Assembly: GCF_012726195.1 (NCBI RefSeq)
Contig: NZ_JAASAF010000002.1
Location: forward strand, 565,965 to 629,964
Direction: 5' to 3'
DNA from: Rhodococcus sp. HNM0563
GTDB lineage: Bacteria; Actinomycetota; Actinomycetes; Mycobacteriales; Mycobacteriaceae
Length of the DNA: 64,000 bases
The notes below the pieces were generated by a model that was given only the letters and a program-made list of their open reading frames with translations, made no database searches and was not told the DNA's origin. The position numbers and the translations under genes were made by a program. Position 1 is the first letter of the stretch, and every line of letters starts with the position of its first letter. Below are positions 25,229 through 33,935 of this stretch, in pieces.

Positions 25229-26416
25229 ATGTGGGACTACCGCGATCAGGTCGCGATAGCCGGAATCGGCTACACCGAACTCATTCGACGCAACCCGCGC
25301 AGCCTGTTGTCGCTGACGGTCGAGGCCACGGACGCAGCACTCACCGATGCCGGTCTGACCCGAGCCGACGTCGACGGCCTCGCGACCACCCCGACAATGC
25401 CGGTGTACGGCGGCGACAAGGGTAACCGGGACGGCATCGATGTCGTCACTCCGGGACATCTCGCCGGAGCGCTGAGAATCCGCGACAACCTCTCATGGCT
25501 CGGCAACACCATGCCGATGGTCACCCACGCCGCCATCGACGCGATCAACGCACTCGTCGCAGGCACCTGCACGCACGTCGTCCTCTATCGCGCACTGCAC
25601 ATGCCGCAGGGACGGTACTCGAACTTCACGTCCGCGCGAGCCGGCGGCAAAGACCAGTTCTTCGCGCCGTACGGCTTCTCGATGCCTGCGGGCTGGGCTG
25701 CGACCGTCGCGCGCCGCTACCTCGACCTCGCCGGTGCGACACGAGAATCGTTCGCGCGCTTCATTGTCGACAATCGCGAACGCGCACACCTGAACCCGAA
25801 TGCGTTCTTCCGAGGCAAGACCCTGACGACGGACGAGTACCTGTCGTCACGCATGATCGCCGATCCCATCACCATGCTGGACTGCGACCTACCCGTCGAC
25901 GGCGCCGTCGCCATGGTCCTCACCCGCGCCGACCGCGCCCGCGACCTACGCAATCCTCCCGCGTTGATCTCGGGCTACGCCGCGAGCAACCACATCGGCG
26001 TCACCGGTGTACCCATGACTTACGAAGACATCATCGCCGGGTCGGAAACGACGGGTGAGCGACTCTGGACCGCTGCCGGGATCAACCGCGACGACATCGA
26101 CATCGCCCAGTTGTACGACGGATTCTCGATTTTCACGTACACCTGGCTCGAAGGTCTGGGATTCTGTGGACGAGGAGAAGCCGCGTCCTTCATCGACGAG
26201 GGGAATGCCCGCCCCACCGGGACGCTGCCGCTCAACACCGGCGGCGGGTGCCTGGCCGAGGGTCGGCTGCACGGCATGACACAGCTCACCGAAGCGGCCT
26301 ATCAGGTGACCGGCCGGGCCGGAGAGCGTCAGATTCCCGACGCGAAGCGGTCCGTCGTCACCGTGTCCAACGGACTGGCAGGGTCGACCGCGTTCGTCAT
26401 CTCGGCAGACCACTGA
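25229..26416 (+). CDS. thiolase-like protein (lipid-transfer/aldolase type)
   Basis: 395 residues. N-terminal VAIAGIGYTELIRR and C-terminal GDSFSIFTYTWLEGLGFCGRGE-type segments (here YDGFSIFTYTWLEGLGFCG) and NTGGGCLAEGRLHG show a SCP-x/Ltp-like thiolase. The stretch where thiolases carry the nucleophile CxSG reads NTMPMVTHA without Cys, so thiolytic chemistry is unlikely; retro-aldol cleavage with the DUF35 partner, as in Ltp2, is more plausible. AGGAG nine bases before ATG 25229. Substrate unknown. Confidence 0.87.
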   Translation: MWDYRDQVAIAGIGYTELIRRNPRSLLSLTVEATDAALTDAGLTRADVDGLATTPTMPVYGGDKGNRDGIDVVTPGHLAGALRIRDNLSWLGNTMPMVTHAAIDAINALVAGTCTHVVLYRALHMPQGRYSNFTSARAGGKDQFFAPYGFSMPAGWAATVARRYLDLAGATRESFARFIVDNRERAHLNPNAFFRGKTLTTDEYLSSRMIADPITMLDCDLPVDGAVAMVLTRADRARDLRNPPALISGYAASNHIGVTGVPMTYEDIIAGSETTGERLWTAAGINRDDIDIAQLYDGFSIFTYTWLEGLGFCGRGEAASFIDEGNARPTGTLPLNTGGGCLAEGRLHGMTQLTEAAYQVTGRAGERQIPDAKRSVVTVSNGLAGSTAFVISADH

Positions 26417-26425
26417 CAGAGCACA

Positions 26426-26467
26426 CGAGCAGGGGGCCGGAACCACGGGTCCCGGTCCCCTTGCTCG
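26426..26467. terminator. imperfect hairpin between convergent genes
   Basis: CGAGCAGGGGGCCGG pairs, with a few mismatches, with CCGGTCCCCTTGCTCG across a short loop. It lies between the convergent thiolase and acyl-CoA dehydrogenase stops. Confidence 0.6.
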
Positions 26468-26477
26468 AACCACTGCT

Positions 26478-27770
26478 TCAGTCTTCGAGACCCGCCAGTT
26501 GCGCCGCGAACTTGCGCCGCGCGTGTTCCTCGAGCCCGGGCAGGTGGTAGCTGGGGAACAGACCGTCATGCGGCGTGGCGTCGCGCAGCAACTGACGGGC
26601 AAGACCCACCTTGTGGATCTCGGTGGCGCCGTCGGCCAGACCCATGTGGTAGCTCTCGAACAGCCACTTACCCAACGGAAGTTCCTTCGACACACCCAGC
26701 GAACCGTGCAGCTGGACCGCGCGGGAGGTGACGTCGAGCAACACCTTCGGCATCGCGGCCTTGACCGCGGCGATGTCCTTGATGACCTTCTTGTAGTCCT
26801 TGTAGTGATCGATCCGCCATGCGGTGCGCAGCACCAGCAGGCGGAACTGCTCGATCTGCAGCCACGAATCGGCGATCATCTCCTGCACCATCTGCTGATC
26901 GCCGAGACGCTTGCCGCGCGTCGTACGCGACACGGCGCGCTCGAGCATCATGTCGAGCGACGCCTGCACCAGTCCGACCGTGCGCATCGCGTGGTGGATG
27001 CGACCGCCGCCGAGACGGGTCTGCGCGACCTCGAACCCCTGCCCGACCCCACCGAGGATGTGGTCCTTCGGGATCCGGACATCGGTCCACCGTGTGTAGG
27101 CGTGGGTGCCGACCTCGTAATCGTGACCCCACACCCCGGTGTTCCGGACGATCTCGAGCCCAGGGGTGTCGGCCGGCACGATGAACTGCGACAGGCGCTT
27201 GTGCGGCTCGGCGTCGGGGTCGGTGACCGCCATGATGATGTAGAACGACGCGAAGCGCGCGTTGCTGCCGAACCACTTCTCGCCGTTGATGACCCATTCG
27301 TCACCGTCGAGGACGGCCGTGGTCTCGAACTCGACGGGATTCGACCCGCCCTGAGGTTCGGTCATCGCGTAGCACGAGACGATCTCGTTGTTGATCAGCG
27401 GCTCGAGATACCGCTCTTTGAGTTCGGGTGTCCCGTAGTGGGCGAGGATCTCGGTGTTGCCCGAGTCCGGTGCCTGCGCACCGAACACGATGGGGCCCGA
27501 GTGGGTGCGCCCGACGATCTCGTTGAGCAGAGCAAGTTTGAGCTGCCCGAATCCCTGGCCGCCGAGATCCGGTCCGAGGTGCGTCGCCCACAGGCCCTTC
27601 TCCCGCACCTTGTCCTGCAGCGGCGGGATCAGTTTCTGACGCAGCGGGTCCTTCAGGTCCCACGCGTGGGTGATGACCTTGTCGATGGGCTCGACCTCGT
27701 TCTTCACGAAGTCCTCGGCCCAGTCGAGGACCTTCTGGTACTCGGGATCTGTCTCGAAACCCCAGCTCAT
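26478..27770 (-). CDS. acyl-CoA dehydrogenase, ACAD10/11-like
   Basis: 430 residues. N-terminus FETDPEYQKVLDWAEDFVKN, then THLGPDLGGQGFGQLKLALL, AMTEPQGGSNPVEFETTA, VNGEKWFGSNARFASF-type segment, and the C-terminal LADGATEIHKVGLARQLL, with DGATEIH instead of EGTNEIQ. These are features of the ACAD10/ACAD11 group, which acts after phosphorylation of 4-hydroxyacyl-CoA by an APH-type kinase. Such a kinase gene lies 3.7 kb away in the facing operon. In mammals kinase and ACAD are fused; here they are separate. Last gene of the ligase-MDR-SDR-ACAD operon. Confidence 0.88.
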   Translation of the reverse strand: MSWGFETDPEYQKVLDWAEDFVKNEVEPIDKVITHAWDLKDPLRQKLIPPLQDKVREKGLWATHLGPDLGGQGFGQLKLALLNEIVGRTHSGPIVFGAQAPDSGNTEILAHYGTPELKERYLEPLINNEIVSCYAMTEPQGGSNPVEFETTAVLDGDEWVINGEKWFGSNARFASFYIIMAVTDPDAEPHKRLSQFIVPADTPGLEIVRNTGVWGHDYEVGTHAYTRWTDVRIPKDHILGGVGQGFEVAQTRLGGGRIHHAMRTVGLVQASLDMMLERAVSRTTRGKRLGDQQMVQEMIADSWLQIEQFRLLVLRTAWRIDHYKDYKKVIKDIAAVKAAMPKVLLDVTSRAVQLHGSLGVSKELPLGKWLFESYHMGLADGATEIHKVGLARQLLRDATPHDGLFPSYHLPGLEEHARRKFAAQLAGLED

Positions 27771-27808
27771 GCACGTTCCTTTCTCGAAAAGTATTCGGCG
27801 TGTACGGC

Positions 27809-28594
27809 TCAGCGCATCGCGGTGCGGCCGCCGTCGACCGGGATGATCGCGCCGCTGGTGTACGTGGAGCCGGGACCCGCGAGGTAGAGCGCGGCGCCGA
27901 TGATCTCGTCGGGGTTACCGGCGCGCTGAAGCGGAAGTGTCTTGAACTTCTCCGCCACGACGTCCATGTCCCACGACTTGCTGATATCGGTCAGGAACGG
28001 TCCTGCCATGATCGCGTTGACGCGCACCGTCGGCCCGTACTCCTGCGCGAAGCCCTTGGTGATGATGTTCAGTCCGGCCTTCGCCGCCGCGTACGGGAGG
28101 TCGCTCGGCGTGGGCCTCTCCGAGGCGATGGAACTGATATTGATCACCGAACCGCCGCCGGCCTCGACCATGCGCGGGGCGATCAGCGTCGTCAGCCGGA
28201 ATGCTCCCTTGAGATTGACGTCGAAGACCTTGTCGAACAACGCTTCCGTGATGCTGCCGAGCGAATCGTAGAGTGGCGACATGCCCGCGTTGTTGACGAG
28301 GATGTCGACGCGGCCGAATTCCGCGTACACCTGCTCGACGAGGGCTTCCTGTGCGTCCCAGTCGCCGACATGGCATGCGACCGGAAGTGCCTTGCGGCCA
28401 GTGGTCTCGGCAACCTCGGAGGCGAGCTTCTCGCAGCTGTCGATCTTGCGGCTGACGATGACGGTGTCTGCGCCGGCTTTCGCGAAGGCGAGCACCATTT
28501 CCCGGCCGAGGCCGCGGCTTCCACCGGTGACGAGCGCGACCTTGCCTTGCAGTGGCAGTACGTGAGCTGCCGACGGCAGTGTCTGGTCGGTCAT
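27809..28594 (-). CDS. SDR family oxidoreductase
   Basis: 261 residues from ATG 28594, overlapping the stop of the MDR gene (ATGA). Classical SDR: VTGGSRGLGREMVLAFAKAG, NNAGMSPLYDS, catalytic YAAAKAG, YTSGAIIPVDGGRTAMR. NAD(P)-dependent; by position it could be the 3-hydroxyacyl-CoA dehydrogenase of the 4-hydroxyacid-type route (comparable to LvaD in Pseudomonas), which is inference. Confidence 0.9.
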   Translation of the reverse strand: MTDQTLPSAAHVLPLQGKVALVTGGSRGLGREMVLAFAKAGADTVIVSRKIDSCEKLASEVAETTGRKALPVACHVGDWDAQEALVEQVYAEFGRVDILVNNAGMSPLYDSLGSITEALFDKVFDVNLKGAFRLTTLIAPRMVEAGGGSVINISSIASERPTPSDLPYAAAKAGLNIITKGFAQEYGPTVRVNAIMAGPFLTDISKSWDMDVVAEKFKTLPLQRAGNPDEIIGAALYLAGPGSTYTSGAIIPVDGGRTAMR

Positions 28595-29685
28595 CGTGTT
28601 GCCTCCTTGTCGGGCGAGATCGTCCCGCCGGATTCGCTGGTCTTGCAGTCTTTCTCGACGTGATTGCCAGTGAGCGGCACGACGGCTTTGCCGGTCGCGG
28701 TGCCGTCGAGCATGCCGAGAAACGCGTCCCACGCGCCCTCGATACCGCCCCCGAACTCCGTCTGCACGGGGCGGACCGCGCCGATGTGAAGCCACTCGGC
28801 CATCCGGTTCTCGAATTCTTCCCGCGCGTCGAGGTGGTCGCGGAGCAGGAATCCCTCCATCCGGGCGCGGCGCCAGACGAGTTTGATGAGGTTGTTCGGG
28901 CCCGGCTGCGGGGTCGCGGAGTTGTAGATGCTGATCATCCCGCACAGCGCGATCCGCGCGTGGTCGTTGATCACCCGGACAGCAGCCTCGAGGTGCTCGC
29001 CTCCGACGTTGTCGAAATAGACGTCGAGTCCGGTCGCTCCCACCTCTGCCATCGCGGCGCGGAGCAGGTCCTTGACCGAACCGTCGTGGTAGTCGAATGC
29101 GGCATCGGCGCCGAGCCTGCGGACCAACTCGACCTTCTCCGGGCTACCCGCGCTACCGATCACCGTGGCACCCCGCAGTTTTGCGATCTGCACCACGGTG
29201 GACCCGACTGCACCGGCCGCCGACGACACGAACACCACGTCGCCCGACTCGATGCGGGCGATTCGCTCGCACCCCACCCACGCCGTCATTCCGGGGATGC
29301 CCATGGGGCCGAGATGGTCGGCGGGCGCGAGGTCGTCGTGCAAAAGCACGGTGCATTCACTCGCCGGCACCAATGCGTGCTCGCGCCAACCGTACTCGTG
29401 CTTCACGAGGGTGCCGGCGGGGATCGACTCGTCGGCCGACGCGGTGACGCGACCGATCGTGGGGGCGAGCATCGGCTCGTCCAGCGGATACGGCTCGGCA
29501 TAGGTGGCCTCACCGCCGATCCTGCCGCGCATGTACGGCTCGACCGACATCACGAGATTCTGCACTCGGACGAAACCCGGCTCGGGCGAGCCTACGGCGA
29601 CGTCGACGAGTTCGACATCGGATGCGCTCGGGCGGCCCGTCGGCCGGGATCGGAGCACCCACTGGCGGCTGGGGATGGAAGACAC
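28591..29685 (-). CDS. NADP-dependent oxidoreductase (MDR, prostaglandin-reductase-like)
   Basis: 364 residues, GTG start. Medium-chain reductase without structural zinc: PGFVRVQNLVMSVEPYMRGR, GIPGMTAWVG, the Rossmann strand VFVSSAAGAVGSTVVQIAK, YFDNVGGEHLEA and GMISIYN are typical of leukotriene B4 dehydrogenase/curcumin-reductase-like double-bond reductases. It would reduce an enone or enoyl group with NADPH. About 24 extra C-terminal residues after the fold. Third position in the ligase operon. Confidence 0.88.
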   Translation of the reverse strand: MSSIPSRQWVLRSRPTGRPSASDVELVDVAVGSPEPGFVRVQNLVMSVEPYMRGRIGGEATYAEPYPLDEPMLAPTIGRVTASADESIPAGTLVKHEYGWREHALVPASECTVLLHDDLAPADHLGPMGIPGMTAWVGCERIARIESGDVVFVSSAAGAVGSTVVQIAKLRGATVIGSAGSPEKVELVRRLGADAAFDYHDGSVKDLLRAAMAEVGATGLDVYFDNVGGEHLEAAVRVINDHARIALCGMISIYNSATPQPGPNNLIKLVWRRARMEGFLLRDHLDAREEFENRMAEWLHIGAVRPVQTEFGGGIEGAWDAFLGMLDGTATGKAVVPLTGNHVEKDCKTSESGGTISPDKEATR

Positions 29686-29697
29686 GGACCCTCGCTC

Positions 29698-31188
29698 TCA
29701 GGCGGATTCGGCAGTGACCTGTGTGACCAGATCACGACGCACGAGCTTGCCGGTGGCGGTCTTGGGCAGTTCATCGACGAACACGACGTCGTCCGGTGTG
29801 CGGGATCCGCGCAGTCGCTCGCGGCACCAGGCGCGCACCGCTTCCGGCTCGGCATGGGTGTCGTCGACGGGCACGATGACGGCGCAGATGCGTTCGCCCC
29901 ATTCGTCGTCCGGGACGCCGATCACGGCGACCTCGCGGACGTCGTCATGGCGAACCAGGACGTCTTCGATCTCGGCAGGAGCGATGTTCTCGCCACCGCG
30001 GATGATCGTGTCGTCTGCGCGACCGCCGATGAACAGGAACTCGTCCTCGATCCGGGCACGGTCGCGGGTGGGGAACCAGCCGTCGGCGTCGAGCACCGAG
30101 CCCTTGCCCATGTATTCGCCGCTGACCTGCGCCCCGCGGACCCACAGCAGCCCGGTGTCGCCGTCGGCGAGCACTGTGGTGTCGTCTTCCGCACGGATCT
30201 GCGCCTCCATGCCGGGCACGATCCGCCCGACGGAGGACAGCCGATGGCGCAGTGCGGGATCTGCGAGTGCCTCGCGGTGGTCATCGGGTCCGAGCACCGC
30301 GATCGTCGAACTGGTCTCGGTGAGGCCGTAGGCGTTGACGAAACCGGTGTCCGGGAAAGCAACGAGGGCGCGTTCGAGAACGGGCTGCGCCATCCGCGCT
30401 CCACCGTATGCGAGCGACGCCAGCTTCGGAGCGCCCGCGGATTCCCCGCCGAGGTGGTCGACGACGCGGGCGAGCATCGTGGGCACCACCATCGCGCTCG
30501 TGACCGCCTCCTCGCGGACGAGATCGAGCCAGTGCTGCGGGGTGAAATCGGGCAGGTACACCATGCGACGCCCGGCGTAGATGTTGCTCAGCACCGCGCC
30601 CATCCCGGCGATGTGGTAGGGCGGTGTACTGATCAGTGTCGCCTGTTCCTCACCAGCAGAGCCGAATTCGACGGTGTTGAACAGATACGACGTCAGGTGG
30701 TGGTGGCGGAGCAACACACCTTTGGGGGCGGAGGTGGTGCCGGAGGTGAACAGGACGACCGCGGTGGCGTCGTCGTCGGCCGGCAGGTGATCGGATGGCC
30801 CGGCGGCCCGTGCGGCGTCGAAGAACTCGTCAGTGGTCAGCAGGTGCCCCGCTGCGCCTTCGAGCTTGTCCTTGTAGGCCGGATCGGCGACGATCAACGG
30901 CCTTTCGAGCTGTGCGACGAGGTCGCGAAGCTGTTCGGTCGCGAGCCGGTAGTTCAGGGGCGCGATCGGGATGCCCGCCTTCGCCGACGCGAATGTGAGG
31001 ACGGGCAGGATGGGCCCGTTGACTCCCACGAACACCAGGTGCGCTGCCCCGCGTTCCTTCAGGACCGTCGCGCCACCCGATGCGATTTCATCGAGCCGGG
31101 AGTAGGTCAGTCCCGACTCGCGGCGGCCGATCGCCACGCGGTCCGGAACGACCGAGGTCGCCATGTCGAGAACCATTTCGATACCCAT
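29698..31188 (-). CDS. AMP-forming acyl-CoA ligase
   Basis: 496 residues from ATG 31188 (AGGTGG upstream). ANL-superfamily motifs: LFTSGTTSAPKGV (A3, about residue 153), NAYGLTETS (A5), DGWFPTRDRARIEDEFLF (A7 with the hinge) and PKTATGKLVRR with the A10 catalytic lysine near the C-terminus. Activates a carboxylic acid with ATP and CoA. First gene of the operon ligase-MDR-SDR-ACAD, divergent from the APH kinase; the promoter region has a pair of TCATG boxes shared with the TRAP genes. Confidence 0.93.
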   Translation of the reverse strand: MGIEMVLDMATSVVPDRVAIGRRESGLTYSRLDEIASGGATVLKERGAAHLVFVGVNGPILPVLTFASAKAGIPIAPLNYRLATEQLRDLVAQLERPLIVADPAYKDKLEGAAGHLLTTDEFFDAARAAGPSDHLPADDDATAVVLFTSGTTSAPKGVLLRHHHLTSYLFNTVEFGSAGEEQATLISTPPYHIAGMGAVLSNIYAGRRMVYLPDFTPQHWLDLVREEAVTSAMVVPTMLARVVDHLGGESAGAPKLASLAYGGARMAQPVLERALVAFPDTGFVNAYGLTETSSTIAVLGPDDHREALADPALRHRLSSVGRIVPGMEAQIRAEDDTTVLADGDTGLLWVRGAQVSGEYMGKGSVLDADGWFPTRDRARIEDEFLFIGGRADDTIIRGGENIAPAEIEDVLVRHDDVREVAVIGVPDDEWGERICAVIVPVDDTHAEPEAVRAWCRERLRGSRTPDDVVFVDELPKTATGKLVRRDLVTQVTAESA

Positions 31189-31268
31189 TGCACCACCTGA
31201 AGGAGAACGATTCGCTGCCAGCCGGTCCGCTGTCGCAGCAACCGGGCGCCGTCCTCGGACTCTAACAA

Positions 31269-31304
31269 TCATGCGCCTGAATGTGAAGCTAATCATGACA
31301 ATGG
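31269..31304. promoter_or_regulatory. paired boxes TCATGCGCCTGA and TCATGACAATGG
   Basis: TCATGCGCCTGA (31269-31280) matches the palindrome TCATGCGCATGA in 11 of 12 positions; TCATGACAATGG (31293-31304) is a weaker copy 24 bases further. They lie in the ligase/APH-kinase divergent spacer (31189-31444), about 80 bases from the ligase start. Confidence 0.55.
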
Positions 31305-31444
31305 TTTGCACGAATGTGTAGAGTGCCGTGAGAGTGGCCCCGGTCACCCACAAGTACATCCGATTCCGCGGGCGGACCATGGCACGTTCGAAGTACCACA
31401 GGCACCGCCCGGGGAACACGATCGAAGACACGAGGTGAACCCCG

Positions 31445-32491
31445 ATGAGCGATCGGGACATGGTGGATATCCCGGCATTGACGTCCTGGCTCGACAGCAA
31501 AGGTGTCGGCACCGGACCGATCACCGATGTTGTCGCACTGACCGGCGGAACCCAGAACATCCTGGTCCGCTTCGTCAGGGACGGCAGCGAGTACGTGTTC
31601 CGCAGGCCGCCGCTGCACAAGCGCAGCAACAGCGACGAGACCATGCGCCGGGAAGCGCGCGTCCTCACCGCACTCGGAGGCACCGACGTCCCCCACCCGC
31701 GCCTCGTTGCGGCATGCGACGACCCCGAGATCATGGGTTTCGCCTTCTTCGTCATGGACGCGATCAGCGGCTTCACCGCCACCACCGAGGTGCCCGAGCC
31801 ACACGCGTCGTCGGCGGACCTACAGCACGCGATGGGGCTGGCCATGGTCGACGCCGCCGCCGCGCTCGGCCGCGTCGATCCCACAGCGCTTGGGCAGACG
31901 CAGGTCGATCGCGCCGACGGCTGGATCGACCGGCAGGTCGGACGCTGGCGCAAGCAACTCGATTCCTACCACGAACTCGACGGCTGGCCCGGACCCGATC
32001 TCGACGGAATCGACGAACTCGGCGCATGGCTCGACGCGCACCGCCCCACCGAGTGGAACAAGGGCGTCATTCACGGCGACTTCCACTTCGGCAACGTCAT
32101 GTTCCGGCACGACAGTCCCGACGTCGCCGCGGTCGTCGACTGGGAGCTCGCCGCGATCGGCGATCCGCTGCTCGATCTCGGACACCTGCTGGCCACCTGG
32201 CCCGACCCGAACGAGCCTCGCACGAAGGGGCTGGCCCGCCAGCTCGACGGCCTGCCGTCCCGCAACGAGCTCATCGCACGATACGGCGAGAAGAGCGGCC
32301 GCGACATGACCGGATTCGACTGGTATCAGGTACTGGCCTGCTACCGCCTCGCCATCATCCTCGAGGGCACACATGCCCGCGCATGTGCAGGCAAGGTCGA
32401 CGAGGCACTCGGGAAGCACTTCCACAGCGTGTCCCAGGCCCTGCTCGACCAGGCACGCGCACTCGTCTCCACATCACCGCAGGCCGTCTGA
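31445..32491 (+). CDS. aminoglycoside-phosphotransferase-fold kinase (LvaA / ACAD10-11 kinase-like)
   Basis: 348 residues. APH kinase fold: nucleotide loop GGTQNILVRFV, Brenner motif HGDFHFGNVMF (catalytic Asp, about residue 211), VVDWELAAIGDPLLDLGHLL with the metal Asp. In bacterial levulinate catabolism a kinase of this family phosphorylates 4-hydroxyacyl-CoA before an ACAD10/11-like enzyme rearranges it. Start ATG 31445 has GAGGTG eight bases upstream. Divergent from the ligase operon that contains the ACAD; followed by an enoyl-CoA hydratase. Confidence 0.9.
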   Translation: MSDRDMVDIPALTSWLDSKGVGTGPITDVVALTGGTQNILVRFVRDGSEYVFRRPPLHKRSNSDETMRREARVLTALGGTDVPHPRLVAACDDPEIMGFAFFVMDAISGFTATTEVPEPHASSADLQHAMGLAMVDAAAALGRVDPTALGQTQVDRADGWIDRQVGRWRKQLDSYHELDGWPGPDLDGIDELGAWLDAHRPTEWNKGVIHGDFHFGNVMFRHDSPDVAAVVDWELAAIGDPLLDLGHLLATWPDPNEPRTKGLARQLDGLPSRNELIARYGEKSGRDMTGFDWYQVLACYRLAIILEGTHARACAGKVDEALGKHFHSVSQALLDQARALVSTSPQAV

Positions 32492-32517
32492 GCCTGTTCC
32501 AGGAAGGACTCTCCCCC

Positions 32518-33435
32518 GTGAGCACTGACCCCCGGGCCACCACCGAATACAAATACCTGCAGTACGAGACCCACGACGACGGCACCATCGTCCGCATCGT
32601 GCTCGACCGCGTCAAATACCGCAACGCCCAGAACCGCGGGCTCCTCGTCGAACTCACCGCCGCGTTCCTGCGGGCCGAGGCCGACGACGACGTGCGCGTG
32701 GTGATCCTCGCCGGCAACGGCCCGGTCTTCTCCTCCGGGCACGATCTCGGCAGCCCGGACTACCAGGCCGAACGCAACCCCGGCCCCGACCAGCACTGGT
32801 CGTACACTTGCACAGGCGGCACCAAGGACGCCGTCGAGTCGCGCTTCCATCAGGAATGGCACTACTTCTACGAGAACACCCGTCGCTGGCGCGATCTCCG
32901 CAAGATCACCATCGCCGAGGTGCACGGAAACGTCTTCTCCGCGGCGCTGATGCTCACGTGGGCCTGCGATCTCATCGTCGCAGCGGAAGGCACCCAATTC
33001 GCCGACGTCGTTGCCACACGACTCGGCATGTGCGGGGTCGAATACTTCGGTCATCCTTGGGAATTCGGCCCGCGCAAGGCCAAGGAACTGCTCCTCACCG
33101 GCGACAGCCTCGACGCGGAGGACGCCCGCGCTCTCGGCATGGTAAGCAAGGTGTTCCCGGCGGACGACCTGACGGAGCGGACCCTGGAGTTCGCTCGTCG
33201 CATCGCCCAGGTGCCCACGATGGCGGCGTTGCTCGTGAAGGAGTCGGTCAACCAGAGCCAGGATGCGATGGGCTTCTCCAACGCACTCGACGCCTGCTTC
33301 ACGATTCATCAGCTCAACCACGCCCAGTGGACCCACTTGTCGGGTGGCAAGGCCGTCGTGGGGACTCCGGAGCTAGGAATGCCCGACTGGAAGACCGCGC
33401 CCCCGATCAGGCGCGCGGATCCCTACACCCCCTGA
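32518..33435 (+). CDS. enoyl-CoA hydratase/isomerase family protein
   Basis: 305 residues, GTG start with AAGGA upstream. Crotonase fold: IVRIVLDRVKYRNAQNRGLL, VVILAGNGPVFSSGHDL (oxyanion-hole loop), EVHGNVFSAALMLTWACDL and ADVVATRLGMCGVEYFG. The second loop lacks the usual GGG, and there is an insertion of about 40 residues after SGHDL rich in aromatic residues. It follows the APH kinase by 26 bases and probably acts on an enoyl-CoA of that route. Which reaction within the superfamily is uncertain. Confidence 0.87.
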   Translation: MSTDPRATTEYKYLQYETHDDGTIVRIVLDRVKYRNAQNRGLLVELTAAFLRAEADDDVRVVILAGNGPVFSSGHDLGSPDYQAERNPGPDQHWSYTCTGGTKDAVESRFHQEWHYFYENTRRWRDLRKITIAEVHGNVFSAALMLTWACDLIVAAEGTQFADVVATRLGMCGVEYFGHPWEFGPRKAKELLLTGDSLDAEDARALGMVSKVFPADDLTERTLEFARRIAQVPTMAALLVKESVNQSQDAMGFSNALDACFTIHQLNHAQWTHLSGGKAVVGTPELGMPDWKTAPPIRRADPYTP

Positions 33436-33443
33436 TCGCCCGG

Positions 33444-33857
33444 TCAGGAGTCAGTGCGCTTCAGCAGTCGTTCGTAACGCTGACGGGCAGCCTGGGTACT
33501 TCCAAGGCCGAGCCCGAACGCGATGTCCTGCCAGGTCATCCCGCGTTCACGGGCAATTCGGAGGACCAGCGCCTCCAGCTGGTCCATCTCCGCTCTGGCC
33601 TTCGGGATCAGACCGAGAGCAGCCGTGACGTCGGCGGCGTCCACGTCGGGTTCTTCAGGACCCGGCTGGTGGACGCCGCCGGCGAGCGCGGCGACGATGC
33701 GGATCGCGCCCAGCGGGTCGAGCATCTCCGGATGAGACTGGCGTGCACGCTGTTCCGCTGTGACCCCGTGGCGTTCGGCGATTCGGAACAGACCGGCGTA
33801 CTCGCGGTGGGCACGTTCCCGACCGGGGTTCGGTGGAGTGAATTCATTCTCTGTCAT
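33444..33857 (-). CDS. small helix-turn-helix DNA-binding protein
   Basis: 137 residues from ATG 33857. The C-terminal MTWQDIAFGLGLGSTQAARQ RYERL-type segment (about residues 108-132) is a helix-turn-helix resembling sigma-region-4-like HTH proteins; the middle is alanine-rich and helical. No ligand domain is seen. Located downstream of the dctP copy 2 operon on the same strand, with its own spacer containing a 13-base inverted repeat. It may regulate the neighbouring operon; I cannot assign it to a named family. Confidence 0.7.
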   Translation of the reverse strand: MTENEFTPPNPGRERAHREYAGLFRIAERHGVTAEQRARQSHPEMLDPLGAIRIVAALAGGVHQPGPEEPDVDAADVTAALGLIPKARAEMDQLEALVLRIARERGMTWQDIAFGLGLGSTQAARQRYERLLKRTDS

Positions 33858-33867
33858 ACATACAGCG

Positions 33868-33924
33868 TGAGCCGTGAACGTCGTGTTGTCAACTAATTGT
33901 TGCAAACATGTCGTTCACGGCTCA
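33868..33924. promoter_or_regulatory. 13-base inverted repeat ahead of the small HTH gene
   Basis: TGAGCCGTGAACG (33868-33880) is inverted exactly as CGTTCACGGCTCA (33912-33924). The 31 bases between are AT-rich and contain CAAC-TAATT-GTTG. It could be operator pair for the HTH gene or a terminator for dctP copy 2; the long loop favours an operator. Confidence 0.6.
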
Positions 33925-33935
33925 TCGCGTGCTGT

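Noticed and set aside
28552-31200. Very long open frame (about 880 codons) on the plus strand across the MDR and ligase genes
   Set aside because: It is the antisense shadow of two clear genes with recognised motifs; the translation is rich in Arg, His and Gly and matches no fold.
31306-32517. Long N-terminal extension of the enoyl-CoA hydratase gene
   Set aside because: It overlaps the APH kinase in another frame and its composition is shadow-like; the crotonase starts at GTG 32518.
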